DNA of 64,000 nt, from contig JAEOAD010000018.1 of assembly GCA_036365145.1 (NCBI GenBank), positions 6,776,001-6,840,000 of the forward strand. Direction: 5' to 3'. The notes under the pieces are model-generated. The model was not told where the DNA came from. It did not search any database and saw only the letters and a list, made by a program, of their open reading frames with translations. The stretch is from Orientallactaga sibirica (Eukaryota > Chordata > Mammalia > Rodentia > Dipodidae). Positions 54,686 through 64,000 of this stretch are shown piece by piece (position 1 is the stretch's first letter; every line of letters starts with the position of its first letter). Position numbers and translations under genes: made by a program.

Positions 54686-54823
54686 CTTCAATTTTTTGAG
54701 GTAGGGTCTTGCTCTAGCCCAGGCTGAATTCACTATGTAGTATCAGGCTGGTCTTGAAATCACAGTGATCTTCCTACCTCTGCCTCTCTAGTGCTGGAAT
54801 TAGAAGCATGCACCAACATCAAA
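54686..54823 (-). mobile_element. B1-like SINE
   Basis: Reversed, internally shortened. Confidence 0.87.
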
Positions 54824-54834
54824 AACTTCTGACT

Positions 54835-55012
54835 GGCCCTACCCGAGATGGGTGACCCGGCTGCCTGGAACTTTGCGATGGAAACCGGAACCCTGCTGAC
54901 CCACGGAGAAGGATGACGGGAAAGGGGGTCACTAAGAGGGTAAGACTCCGGTTGAGAGACGCGAACAAATCCAGGGACCGAAGAGCTTTGAACCGCGAAG
55001 GGACGCACAGAG
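54835..55012. promoter_or_regulatory. Isolated CpG cluster, possible small promoter
   Basis: More than ten CpGs lie in under 180 bp of single-copy sequence, against near-zero outside young SINEs. It contains GGGTGACCCGG, GGAAACCGGAACC and GACGCGAAC, an ATG in good context (GAGATGGG at 54846) opening only about 22 codons, and a plus-strand donor-like AGGGTAAGA near 54936. It might be a small promoter or first exon of an unannotated non-coding RNA. No gene is claimed. Confidence 0.35.
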
Positions 55013-55124
55013 ATGTAGTGAATTGGCCTGGGTGATCAGAACCTGGAAGTAATCATACCCTCTCTTGGCCTCACTTTCCGCACATGTTTTCTTGTTTTTG
55101 TTGTTTTAATTTAAAATACTTTGG

Positions 55125-55356
55125 GCTAGAGAGATGGCTTAGGGGCCAAGGCGCTTGCCTACAAAGCTGAAGGATCCCTGTTCGATTCCCCAGTACCCAC
55201 ACAAACCAGACACACAAGGTGATGCATGCGTTTGGAATTTGTTTGCAGTGGCTAGAGGCCCTGGCGTGCCTGTTGTCTCTCTATCTGCCCATCTCTCTCT
55301 CTCTCTCTCTCTTTTTCTCTCTCTCTCATATAAATAAAATACTTAAAAAAAAAACT
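55125..55356 (+). mobile_element. tSINE
   Basis: Complete, with long (CT)n. Confidence 0.92.
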
Positions 55357-55458
55357 TCTTCATAGAATTACATTAAGCTTATAGTTCAATTCAGTGAGAA
55401 CACTGACTAACATATCCTGGGTTTTTCAGTCCATGAACACGGTATGTCTATTTCTTTT

Positions 55459-55690
55459 TTTTTAATTAAAATTTTAATTTATTTATTTGAGAGACAGAGA
55501 GGGAAAGAGAGAGAAAGAAGCAGATAGAGAAAAAGAGAATGGGCATGCCAGGGCCTCCAGCCACTGCAAACAAACTCCAGATGCATGTGCCCCCTTGTGC
55601 ATCTGGCTTACATGGGTCCTAGGGAATTGAACTGGGGTCCTTAGGCTTCACAGGCAAATGCCTTAACTACTAAGCCATTTCCCCAGCTCC
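55459..55690 (-). mobile_element. tSINE
   Basis: Complete; TSD GTGTCTATTTCTTT / GTATGTCTATTTCTTT. Confidence 0.93.
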
Positions 55691-56496
55691 GGTGTGTCTA
55701 TTTCTTTAGATCTTTGTTGATTGTAAATGTATTTTGTCATTAGTTTTGTTTCCATCTCTTCCACATAGGTACAGTTTACAGAGAGGCATTTGTTGACTGT
55801 GTGCTGACCTTTCATCTCACAACCTCAGAGAGCTCAAGACATGGAAGGAGGAGGGTGAGCACAACAGAGATTTAGTTATGCCGGAAGTAGCCACTGTGTT
55901 GCTCTTTTGATGAAAGGCTCAGACACTACCCAGGCCAGCAGATGGTGAGGGCAAGGTACAACCTAAGCCAGGGCCCTGGACAATGAAACCTGAACTACCC
56001 TTTCCCTGTCTCCCAAGCAGAGGAACAAGATGTCAAAGTCCCCAGCACAAGACAGCACCAAGCCACAGAGAAAGACAGTGAGGACTCAGGTCTTCAGGGA
56101 AAGGGCTGTGAACCATGGGTGAGAGGGAAGTGGACACAGTAGGTAGGGGAACCGATGTGAAGGCAAAGGACAGAGGAGGACAAGGCCCATAGGGTCCTTT
56201 TATGAGTCTCAGAGAGTGGGATTGACATTTTCAGGGTAATGGTATTGCTCATTTTTCCTTACTGGACAAGACCTCATGCAAAAATGGGTGACTCCATCTA
56301 ACATATATACAACACCCCACCCTCCTCTCAAAAAACATCAAAGGCCAGAACCCCACAGTGAGCTTGTTCAGACATGTAGTGCTGAAATGTGAGACCACTG
56401 AAGATAAATAGCAGGAATATTGAAAGGCAGAAGCCAGCCTGGGCTACCTGAGCCTGGGATACCTCAGCAGAACTCATCTCAACAAAAACTAAAACT
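55691..56496. other. Single-copy DNA
   Basis: About 800 bp without repeats. Purine-rich stretches (55.8-56.2 kb) but no protein-like frame or convincing exon. Confidence 0.45.
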
Positions 56497-56664
56497 TGCC
56501 GGGTGTGGTGGCGCACGCCTTTAATCCCAGCACTCGGGAGGCAGAAGTAGGAGGATCACCGTGAGTTTGAGGCCACCCTGAGACTACATAGTTAATTCCA
56601 GGTAAGCCTGGACCAGAGTGAAACCCTACCTCGAAAAACAAAACAAACAAACAAAAAAAGTAAA
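56497..56664 (+). mobile_element. B1-like SINE, CpG-rich
   Basis: GCCGGGTGTGGTGGCGCACG start, AAACAAACAAACAAA tail; TSD AACTAAAACTT / AGTAAAAC. Confidence 0.93.
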
Positions 56665-56667
56665 ACC

Positions 56668-56845
56668 GGGTGCAGGAGATATAGCTTAATGGTTAAGGCA
56701 CTTGCCTGCAAAGCCTAACAACACGGGTTTGATTTTTCCCAGATGCACAAAGTGGAGCATGCATCTGAAGTATGCAGTGTTTAGAGGCCCTAGCATGCCC
56801 ATCCTCTCTCTCTCACTCTGCTTGCAAATAAAAAAAAAAAAAAAT
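56668..56845 (+). mobile_element. tSINE
   Basis: Degenerate, short deletions. Confidence 0.86.
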
Positions 56846-56860
56846 TCAAAGAATTTAAAA

Positions 56861-57015
56861 AGCTGGGCATGATGGCACATGTTAGTGCCAGCACTCAGGA
56901 GGCAAGAGGTAGAAGGGTCACTGTGAGTTCAAGGCCACCCTGAGACTACGTAGTGAATTCCAGGCCAGCTTGGGCTAGAGCATGACTCTACCTCAAAAAA
57001 AAAAAAAAAAAAAAT
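56861..57015 (+). mobile_element. B1-like SINE
   Basis: Small head deletion; A18 tail. Confidence 0.9.
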
Positions 57016-57017
57016 TA

Positions 57018-57168
57018 GCTAGGTGTGGTTGTGAACGTCTTTAATCCCCTCACTTAGGAGGCAGAGGTAGGAGGATTGTTGTGAGTTTGAGGCCAGCCTG
57101 AGACTACATAGTGAACTTCAGGTCAGCCTGGGCTAGAGTGAAACCCTACCTTGAAAAACTAAAAAAAC
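57018..57168 (+). mobile_element. B1-like SINE
   Basis: Degenerate. Confidence 0.88.
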
Positions 57169-57174
57169 AGAGTT

Positions 57175-58000
57175 GAAAACAGTGGACACTGCAAGCCTTA
57201 AGTAAGGCCAGCCAGGCCAAATGACTGAATGGGTGCAATAGTAGCATGTCTGTTATGGGGAACAACAACTGCTCTCTAATTGGACTAGAGGCCTATTCTG
57301 TGGGATGGAATACATGCCTGGTACTGAAAACATAATCAAAAGCATATATGGGGAGGTCATGAGCCTTAGGAGTATAACGCCTGCTCTTGTCTGCCTAAAT
57401 GCATATATTATGCTGACCAAACTGCCCTGTAAGCATTTTACTTAACGTTCACACCCATATATATAGCTTACATGGGTCCTGGGGAATTGAACCTGGGTTC
57501 TTTGGATTTGCAGGCAAGTGTCTTAACCGCTAAGCCATCTCTCCAGTCCCATACCCATATATTAATGCTACTTTCACTTTTGGTTAGAGAAGCTTCTTTT
57601 TTCAGATAGCAGTGCCTACTGGGATAACCCAGAAGGCACCATAGTGCTGAGAAGTGATGGAGGAGTGTTCAGCATTGAAACATCTCCATCACACCCTCCA
57701 AGGCTCAGGATCCATTGCAGAAGAGGTGATGGAAAGAATGTAAGAGCCAAAGGGAAGGGTAGGACTGCTTATAATGCAATGGTCCAGACAGAAATTGACC
57801 TCGATATCCATGACCTCGCAGTGCCTGGCACTGCTTTCACAAGACCCTCATAATAGGAGGAAAAGATGATGACATCAATGGAGAGAGGGAGGGGATACGA
57901 TGGAGAGTGGATTTGTGAAGGGGAAAATGGGGTAGGGAATTATCATGGTTTATTGTCTGCAAGTATGGAAGTTGTCAATAAAAAAGTGGAAAAAAATAAA
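57175..58000 (+). mobile_element. L1 3' UTR, 5'-truncated, with a SINE inside
   Basis: Colinear with 20.39-21.12 kb (AACAGTGGACACTGCAAGCC to GTCAATAAAAAAGTGG). A reversed tSINE head fragment interrupts it at about 57467-57550, with ACCCATATAT on each side. Confidence 0.9.
57467..57550 (-). mobile_element. tSINE, head-end fragment, in L1
   Basis: GCTTACATGGGTCCTGGGGA to CTCTCCAGTCCC. Its tail is missing, yet a TSD is present. Confidence 0.88.
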
Positions 58001-58007
58001 ATAAATA

Positions 58008-58164
58008 ATTTTTTTTTTGTTTTTTGGGGGGGTAGGGTCTCACTCTAGCTCAGGCTGACCTAGAACTCACTATGTAGTCTCAGGGTGGCCTGAACTCACG
58101 GCAATCCTCCTACCTCTGCCTCCCGAGTGCTGGGATTAAAGGTGTGCGCCACTATGCCCAGTTC
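58008..58164 (-). mobile_element. B1-like SINE
   Basis: Reversed, with a G-run after the T-run. Confidence 0.92.
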
Positions 58165-58208
58165 AAAAAAAAAAAAAATTTTTTTTAAAAGAAAGCAGCC
58201 AGGGGATG

Positions 58209-58343
58209 CCAGGTGTGGTGGCGCATGCCTTTAATCCCAGCACTCGGGAGGCAGAGGTAGGAGGAGCGCCGTGAGTTCGAGGCCATCCTGAGACTACATA
58301 GTTAATTCCAGGCCAGCCTGGACCAGAGTGAAACCCTACCTCG

Positions 58344-58385
<42 letters not shown>
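58209..58385 (+). mobile_element. B1-like SINE with about 40-nt pure A tail
   Basis: Almost consensus and CpG-rich (GGTGGCGCATG, GAGCGCCGTGAGTTCGAG). TSD GAAAGCAGCCAGGGG / GAAAGTAGCCAGGGG. The uninterrupted A tail suggests one of the youngest insertions here. Confidence 0.95.
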
Positions 58386-58387
<2 letters not shown>

Positions 58388-58397
58388 AAGTAGCCAG

Positions 58398-58602
58398 GGG
58401 GCTAGAGAGATGGGTTAGTGGTTAAGGTGCATGTGAAGCCTAAGGACCCCGGTTCTATTCTCCAGTTCCCAACTAAGCCAGATGCACATGGTGGCACATG
58501 CGTCTGGAATGTGTTTGCAGTGGCTAGAGGCCCTGGTGCACTCATTCTCACTCTCTCTCTCTCTCTCTCCTCTCTCTTAAAATCTTAAAAAAAAAAAAAA
58601 AA
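58398..58602 (+). mobile_element. tSINE
   Basis: Head slightly shortened. Confidence 0.91.
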
Positions 58603-58609
58603 GAAAGAA

Positions 58610-58744
58610 AGCAGGCATGCCTTTACTCCCAACACTTGGGAGTCAGAAGTAGGAGCATTACTGTGAGTTTGAGACCAGCCCAAGACTATATAGTGAATTC
58701 CTGGTCAGCCTGGGCTATTGTGAGACCCTACCTTGAAATCCCCC
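58610..58744 (+). mobile_element. B1-like SINE, head missing
   Basis: Body ends CCTACCTTGAAATCCCCC, the LTR insertion point. Confidence 0.88.
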
Positions 58745-59101
58745 TGTAGCAGACAGCTTTAGGTTCACTGAGATGAACTTCCAGACCAGGCAAAGTTATG
58801 GAGGAAGAGATTTATTGAAGCTTAGAGACCCAGGAGAAGTTCCATAATGGCAGAAGAAGCTGGCCTGCTCTCACAGAACCAAACACAAAGAGAGAAGCAC
58901 AAGCCAAAAGCCACACAGCACAACACACCTCAGGAACTCCAGCTAGGCACACTTTGCATATCTTTAAATAGAAATCTCAAACCCACCATCACACCTTAAG
59001 ATCCACCCAGTGACACTGCCTCCAGCCAGGTGCCTGCAGATGCAAACTATAAACTAATAAAACACTGAATATATTGGGGGCCATCTATTCATAGTACTAC
59101 A
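58745..59101 (-). mobile_element. MaLR-like solo LTR, second subfamily, in a B1 tail
   Basis: Reverse of the 38.58 and 50.17 kb LTRs, TGTAGCAGACAGC to GTACTACA. The 5-bp flanks are CCCCC on both sides. Confidence 0.88.
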
Positions 59102-59133
59102 CCCCCCAAAAAAAGGAAAAGAAAAAAGAAAAA

Positions 59134-59325
59134 CAGGGCTGGAGAGATGGCTCAGAAGTTAAAGGTGCTTTCTTGTAAAGCCCAGGTTGAAATCCCCAGT
59201 ACCCACATAAAGCCAGACACACATGGACATGTTTTGGAGTTTGTATTCATTGACAAGAGGCCCGGCCACCCATATTCTCTATCATAACTCTAGTGTGTGT
59301 GTGTGTGTGTGTGTGTGTGGCAAAA
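59134..59325 (+). mobile_element. Old tSINE with (GT)n
   Basis: Degenerate body; (GT)n at about 59292-59318. Confidence 0.78.
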
Positions 59326-59640
59326 CAGGGGTAGGGAGATTATTCAGTGGTTAAAGGCGCTTGCTTATAAGTCTGCTGAACAGAATTGGATCTTTCTCAG
59401 TAATCATGGAAAGACACAAAGTGGCACATGTGTCTGTAATCCCCATGCCCAGCCAGGGGAATCTGGAAGCTTGTAAGCAACCAACTAGATCCTGTCTCCT
59501 AGGGAGGAGGAAGGGGAGGAGAAAACCCATGAAGTTGTCCTCACCTTCACTTGCAGGCCATGGCATGCATACTCTTATTATACACATACACACAAATACA
59601 TAATAAAAATAGAAAGAAAATTAAAACAAAACAAACCCCA
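59326..59640 (+). mobile_element. B4-like SINE
   Basis: Head GGTAGGGAGATTATTCAGTG, second half with CCCCATGCCCAGCC and an ACACATACACACAAATACAT tail. Confidence 0.65.
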
Positions 59641-59661
59641 GAAACAACAAAAAAGGAATAG

Positions 59662-59832
59662 TGGGTTGGAGGGATGACTTAGTGGTTAAGTCGCTTGCCT
59701 GCGAAGCTAAGGACCCAGGTTCGATTCCTCAGGACCCACATGAGCCAGATGCACAAGGTGCGTCTGGAGTTCGTTTGTAGTGGCTGGAGGACCTGTTGTG
59801 CCCATTCTGTGTCTCTCAAATTAAAAATAAAT
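59662..59832 (+). mobile_element. tSINE
   Basis: Short tail without a long CT run. Confidence 0.9.
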
Positions 59833-59834
59833 TA

Positions 59835-60062
59835 GGGGCTGGAGAGATGGCTTAGCGGTTAAACGCTTGCCTGTGAAGCCTAAGGACCCCGGTTCGAGGC
59901 TTGATTCTTCAGAACCCACGTAAGCCAGATGAACAAGGGGGCGCAAGCATCTGGAGTTCGTTTGCAGTGGCTAGAGGCCATGGCGCGCCCATTCTCTCTC
60001 TCTCTACCTGCCTATTTCTCTCTCAAATAAATAAATAAATAAAATATTAAAAAATACCTGTC
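59835..60062 (+). mobile_element. tSINE, CpG-rich
   Basis: Near-consensus (GGTTCGAGGCTTGATTC, GGCGCGCCCATTC), so probably young. Confidence 0.94.
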
Positions 60063-60065
60063 TTT

Positions 60066-60880
60066 GAATACATTAAAAAAAAAAAAAGGAATAGTAACCT
60101 TGGGAGCAAGGCCACAGAGGCCCCTTCATTGGGGGAAATCGACCTGCAGTCCCTGACCCGCCAGTCCCCTTGCCTGGGCCAGGCCCCACCCACCACACTG
60201 GTTTGTGCAGGGCCCTTGGCTCCACTTCTCTTAGCCAGCCTGACATCAATGAGGCCAGGGTCAGGTGACTCCTGTCAGCTGCATGAGCCCAGGGTCATAT
60301 GACTCCACTCGTCTGCCAAGCCTCTCCCTTCCCCACAAACTGAAACTAACCACCTACCTGCTCTGCCCAGCTGTTTCCAGATGCAAAGGCCCATAGAGCC
60401 TGAGCAGGGCTGGGCAGAGCAGCTCCTCAGCCTCCCCTCCCATTCCAGTAACTCCCACCCCTCCTCTCTAGGAGAAGTCTAATACTTAGTTTGGATCGGA
60501 GGTTTTTGGCAAACTGATCTTAGCCTCCTCCAGGCTGGCCTCTGGCCAGCCACTGTGGCTTCTCCAAATCTGAACATTTGGGGGTGTGGGGGGGGGCGTG
60601 GGGGAAGACGGCAAACGATACACTTTTCAAGAAATAGACTTTGCTGAGATAGAGTAAACTTCACGTTCCTTGTTCCTGCACTCACCCTGGTAGACGTGTC
60701 AACGGTGGAAGCCACACAGGCTGTGATCCATCATGAGGACCACACAGGCTGTGACAAAACTGGCTCTTGAGGAAGGGGACTTTATCCCTCCCTTAGTAGC
60801 AGAGACTTCCACTTTGGACCTCTCAAGAAGCCAAGAGTTCCAACTCCACCCCTGACCCCTCCCTCCTGAGTAGTTCTTCG
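60066..60880. other. Single-copy region upstream of SLC49A3
   Basis: Moderately GC-rich and free of repeats apart from an A12 run at its start. It holds a GGGCCAGG-rich stretch (60.17-60.30 kb) and a G-rich run near 60.58 kb. It is likely to contain distal promoter elements; no exon is visible. Confidence 0.4.
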
Positions 60881-60991
60881 GGGCGGGAACTGACTTCATC
60901 GTTCCTCCCAGACTGGGTACACGGGCGTCCCGCCCACGCTCCGCGCCCTTAAGTGCGCGGGGCCTGGGTGGGAAGACTGGACGGCGCGGGG
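60881..60991 (+). promoter_or_regulatory. SLC49A3: SLC49A3 core promoter and 5' UTR
   Basis: CpG-rich, with no TATA box in place. GGGGCGGGAAC at 60880-60890 is a combined GC-box/E2F-like word, and CGCCCACGCTCCGCGCCC follows. It directly precedes the first ATG of the SLC49A3 exon. CpG density stays high to about 61.2 kb. Confidence 0.7.
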
Positions 60992-61144
60992 ATGGCGGGG
61001 ACCACGGGGGATAGGACAGAGGCCTCCGGGGACTGGACCGAGACAGCCGGAGCAGACAGGGATGCGCTGCCCGCCCCCCGCACCTACGCGCGCCGCTGGG
61101 TCTTCCTGCTGGTGGTTGGCCTCCTGAGCTGCTCCAATGCGATG
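60992..61144 (+). CDS. SLC49A3: SLC49A3 (MFSD7) first coding exon, partial gene
   Basis: SLC49A3 is a 12-TM major-facilitator protein of the FLVCR-related SLC49 family; its substrate is not established. The exon encodes 51 residues: a variable acidic N-terminus, then RTYARRWVFLL and LLSCSNAM, the start of TM1, which is near-identical to the mammalian family text. The next expected residues in the family are LWLSF. The frame ends at a donor, ATG/GTACAG, with GT at 61145. The ATG at 60992 is the first in the frame (the upstream extension is GTG-initiated only) and follows GC-rich 5' UTR. Beyond the donor the open frame to 61432 is intron read-through. Exon 2 is not found before 64000. Confidence 0.88.
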
Positions 61145-61810
61145 GTACAGGAAGGGGACGCACGCGGGAGTTGGGCGGCCCGGGGATCGGGGGATTCTGC
61201 CTCACTTCATTTTCCTGGGACCCCAGCACCCCATGTCTGTGTGCAGTCGCTGGGACCGACTCCGGGCCTTCTGGATCTCGAGGCTGCAGGAGGAAGAGCT
61301 AAGTGTCTGTCCTGGCCTCAGAACACAAGTTGGCAAGCTAGGGAGATGGGGCTGCCAGTGTCCCTGGTCCCACCCCTGCAACCTGCTGCACAGACTCTCC
61401 CTAGCCCCTTGTTGCTGCAGCGAGAGGGTTAAAGTCCCTGCTTTCTCACCCCATCAGATGCAAGTGTACAATGTGTAAATCTTTCTCCACAGCCCAAATG
61501 CCAGCTAGGTCACCCCATGCTTGGCCAGGTCCACAGACCTGAGTACGTCTGCGTGGAGACAGCGCTTGCCACATATCTACCTACAAGTGTGTAGAGGAAT
61601 CTTTGGGACATGTGGGGCCTCTCAGACTGTTGGCAGCTGCTTGGGCAGCTTTTAGGCCATGCAGAGGGTGCACACCTAAGGTGGGGATGGTGGCTAGAGT
61701 TTATTAGCTTCCAGCAGTCCACTGACACGGCATGTGAAACTCCAGTGGGCTGATTCCCAGGGCCTGTTCTCTTTTGTTGCTGGGCTGGCTGTGGAGAGCC
61801 AGAGCCAGAC
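61145..61810 (+). other. SLC49A3 intron 1, proximal part
   Basis: Begins GTACAGG. It contains no repeat and no sequence resembling the second exon. The first 60 bases remain CpG-rich. Confidence 0.6.
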
Positions 61811-61814
61811 CTTT

Positions 61815-61876
<62 letters not shown>

Positions 61877-61992
61877 TTCCTTCCTTCCTTCCTTCCTCCC
61901 TCCCTCCCTCCCTTCCTCCCTCCCTTCCTTTTCCTTTCCTTTCCTTTCCTTTCCTTCTTTCCTTCCTTCTTCTTCCTTCTTTCTTCCTTCTC

Positions 61993-62027
<35 letters not shown>

Positions 62028-62028
62028 C

Positions 62029-62063
<35 letters not shown>

Positions 62064-62074
62064 CTCTCCCTCTC

Positions 62075-62126
<52 letters not shown>
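61811..62126. repeat. Long pyrimidine microsatellite (CTTT/CCTT/CCCT)n
   Basis: About 315 bp with no purine on the plus strand. Blocks of CTTT, CCTT, CCCT and TTTCC alternate symmetrically. It probably grew from the T-rich end of the adjoining inverted B1. Open frames on both strands through it are repeat artefacts. Confidence 0.95.
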
Positions 62127-62275
62127 TTGGTTTTTCAAGGTAGGGTCTCACTCTAGCCCAAGCTAACCTGGAATTCTCAGGGTGTATAGTCTCAGGGTGG
62201 CCTCAAACACATGGCAATTCTCCTACCTCTGCCTCCCAAGTGCTGGAATTTAAAGTGTGTGCCACCACACCTGGC
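62127..62275 (-). mobile_element. B1-like SINE in SLC49A3 intron 1
   Basis: Reversed; contains a small internal rearrangement (ATTCTCAGGGTGTATAG). Confidence 0.9.
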
Positions 62276-62276
62276 T

Positions 62277-62477
62277 TTTTTTTTTTTTTAAATTAATTAT
62301 CTGCAAGCAGAGAGAGAGAGAGAAACATGGGTGCACCAGGACCTCTAGCTGCTGCAAATGAACTCCAGATGCATGTGCCACTTTGTGCATTTGGCTTTAC
62401 ATGAGTACTGGGGAACCAAACCTGGGTTAGGCTTCGCGGGCAAGTGCTTTAACCACTGAGCCATCTCTCCAGCCCTA
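62277..62477 (-). mobile_element. tSINE in SLC49A3 intron 1
   Basis: Reversed complete copy; AGAACCAGA after it echoes AGAGCCAGA before the microsatellite. Confidence 0.92.
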
Positions 62478-63763
62478 GAACCAGATCTTAACCAAGCCAG
62501 GGACACAGGTAGTTGCAGTGATTCCAGAAACTTCTCTGCCTGTAACTGATTGCTGTGATGTGGCTTCAGGATTCACTTTTCTAACACTGGGGAACATAAG
62601 TGGATTTGGGGGTGCATGCAGCAATCGTCATTAGCCTCCTCTAGCTGCTTCCGCGGATTGGGGAAGTTCCTGGGACACTGTTGTGATGTCCTGCTGTCAT
62701 TTTGGAGCAAACAGATCTTATCCTGACACCAAGAATTGGATTCCTGGCTGGGTTTCCATTGTTTACTCGGTTTTCCTGGTGCCCTTGCTCCCTTGTCTGC
62801 AGCTGGTGACCAGCCTCCTCAGTTCTGAAAGGGCTGTGTAAGGGACGGGCACAGCAGAGCCTGGGGTGAGGCCAAGGAACAGCCCAATGCTCTGCATGGA
62901 AGTATGTGGGACTGCCACTACACATGCACAGAAAAGGGCCACCAAGAGTGAGCCAAGGCAAGGCTGAAAGCTGGTTGAATGTGTCCTTGTTCTGTGGCTG
63001 CCTCCCCCCCCCCACCAAATTCATTCCTTGACCATACTAGACACATCTCTGCCCCCTCTGGCAATGGGCCACAGTTCTGGGAGGAACCAGGGCAAAGCTG
63101 GAGGCTTGAAAAGTGGGCTCTGTTCCCTTGGTTCAGCACAGCAGGTTGTAAACACACCAGGCCTCCAGTCTGCTCTGTGAGGCCAGGCCAGAGGCAGCTG
63201 GCCCTGTATGGAATGCTCTTGGAACCTGGAAGATTTGCCCCTTACACTGTTCTAAAGAAAAAAAGGAAGAAAATGCAACTGTTGCCATTGCCCAAGTTTG
63301 GTGTTTCCCTGAGGCTATGGGTGGGGAAGCCTGGCTCTCTTTGCTCAGCAGTGAAGGGTGTGGCTGGAGCTCTGTCATCTTGAGCAGAATTCATCAGGAA
63401 CTTTGATTTGGGACACACCCTTGTTGGTCCGCACATCCCCCCTCTCCTCCCTCCTGTGCTAAGTTTGAAGTACCCCTCCTCTCCACTCAGCCCCCCACAC
63501 CTCTTTTATTGTGCTGTTTGCCTTGGGGAGGAGTCCCAATGCCTAAGACAATGCCTAAGGCTGGAGAATGTTTCCTGCCCAGGGACTATTTCACCTTCCT
63601 AAACACCCCAGTCATCTATACGGATAGGATAGCACATATCTAGATGTTTCTGTCTGAGAATCAGTAGGCAGAGAGGTGCTATTGACCCTATTACAAAGAA
63701 GAAACCCTGGGCTCTGAGCTCTGGGTTCGGGTTTTCCTTCTTTTTCTTTTTCTCCTCCTCCTC
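62478..63763 (+). other. SLC49A3 intron 1, distal part
   Basis: About 1.3 kb of single-copy DNA. I looked for the LWLSFAPVAD-type second exon and did not find it. Frames such as 62979-63383 plus and 62641-63024 minus are not SLC49A3-like. Confidence 0.5.
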
Positions 63764-63862
63764 CTCCTCCTATGTACTCTCAGGCTGGCCTCAAACTCAC
63801 GGAATCCTTCTACCTCTGCTTCCTGAGTTTTGGGATTAAAGGCGCATGCTGCAACACCCAGC
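63764..63862 (-). mobile_element. B1-like SINE, 3' end replaced by (CTC)n
   Basis: It enters at TATGTACTCTCAGGCTGGCC after TTTTCTCCTCCTCCTCC. Confidence 0.85.
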
Positions 63863-63884
63863 ATAGTTTCACTTTGTCTCTGTC

Positions 63885-64000
63885 TGTTGCAGTTAGGTTC
63901 ACTCACACTGCTGGCAAAAATCACCCAAAAGCAGCTTCTGGGAAAAACAGTTTATTTTGGCTTACAGACTCGAGGGGAAGCTCTATGATAGCAGGGGGAA
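63885..64000 (-). mobile_element. MaLR LTR, cut by the window end
   Basis: TGTTGCAGTTAGGTTCACTC to CTCGAGGGGAAGCTCTATGA; same first subfamily as the 7.8 and 33.1 kb LTRs. Solo or two-LTR status cannot be told. Confidence 0.87.

Noticed and set aside
60699..61229. 176-codon minus-strand ORF over the SLC49A3 promoter
   Set aside because: It is antisense to the recognised exon, in CpG-rich DNA, with no familiar motif.
60953..61432. 159-codon plus-strand frame as a complete SLC49A3 protein
   Set aside because: Its start is a GTG and everything after 61144 follows a splice donor; only 60992-61144 matches the family.
61510..62166. Long overlapping ORFs of 130-213 codons on both strands
   Set aside because: They consist mostly of (KKER)n or (FLSF)n encoded by the CTTT microsatellite and have no protein-like composition outside it.

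Overview
The window is nuclear DNA from a mammal, almost certainly a rodent. It is packed with B1-like SINEs, a tRNA-derived B2-like SINE with a CT-rich/AATAAA tail, a few B4 and ID elements, ERVL-MaLR LTRs and L1. The exact B1 and tRNA-SINE consensus looks to me like that of a jerboa (Dipodidae, Jaculus type). That is inference from memory of the repeat family, not a search result. There is no bacterial or viral gene organisation, no operon and no CRISPR.

Only two places look like gene starts. (1) A CpG island at about 2.38-2.90 kb has GC boxes and, on the minus strand, a plausible untranslated first exon ending in a CAG/GTCAGT donor. (2) A CpG-rich promoter at about 60.88-61.2 kb is followed on the plus strand by a 51-codon first coding exon that I recognise as SLC49A3 (MFSD7), with a donor at 61145. 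In human, SLC49A3 lies head-to-head with PCGF3, so the minus-strand island is most simply the PCGF3 promoter. No PCGF3 coding sequence is in the window, so that name rests on synteny alone. The other SLC49A3 exons were not found before the window ends.

Layout: 0-4 kb, single-copy DNA, a degenerate minisatellite and the CpG island. 4.08-6.37 kb, a two-LTR MaLR element. 6.4-7.7 kb, single copy. 7.84-10.17 kb, a second two-LTR MaLR in the opposite orientation, inserted into a SINE. 10.6-12 kb, an L1 fragment. 12-21.1 kb, a long degraded L1 (5' leader, ORF1, ORF2, 3' UTR) broken by SINEs and carrying a FUNDC1 processed-pseudogene segment inside ORF2. 21-36 kb, dense SINEs with several solo LTRs. 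36.8-38.3 kb, an inverted L1 3' end. 38-60 kb, SINEs, more solo LTRs, an ancient L1 with a minisatellite, an odd 0.9 kb tandem duplication with a scrambled second copy (41.4-43.2 kb), a second scrambled patch (52.1-52.7 kb) and a small CpG cluster (54.84-55.01 kb). 60-64 kb, SLC49A3 promoter, exon 1 and intron 1 with a 315-bp pyrimidine microsatellite.

The window is therefore an intergenic region between two divergent promoters, about 58 kb wide, swollen by retroposons. Nested insertions with visible target-site duplications give a partial time order: SINEs first, then MaLR, ERV1 and ERVK-like LTRs into SINEs, then further SINEs into the LTRs. I found no new biological system. The observations most worth checking are the L1/FUNDC1 chimera, the mosaic duplications (possibly assembly errors), the open reading frames shared by both MaLR internal regions, and the isolated CpG cluster. 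SINE boundaries are read by eye and are good to roughly 5-15 bases. In the entries, tSINE means the tRNA-derived B2-like SINE and TSD means target-site duplication.
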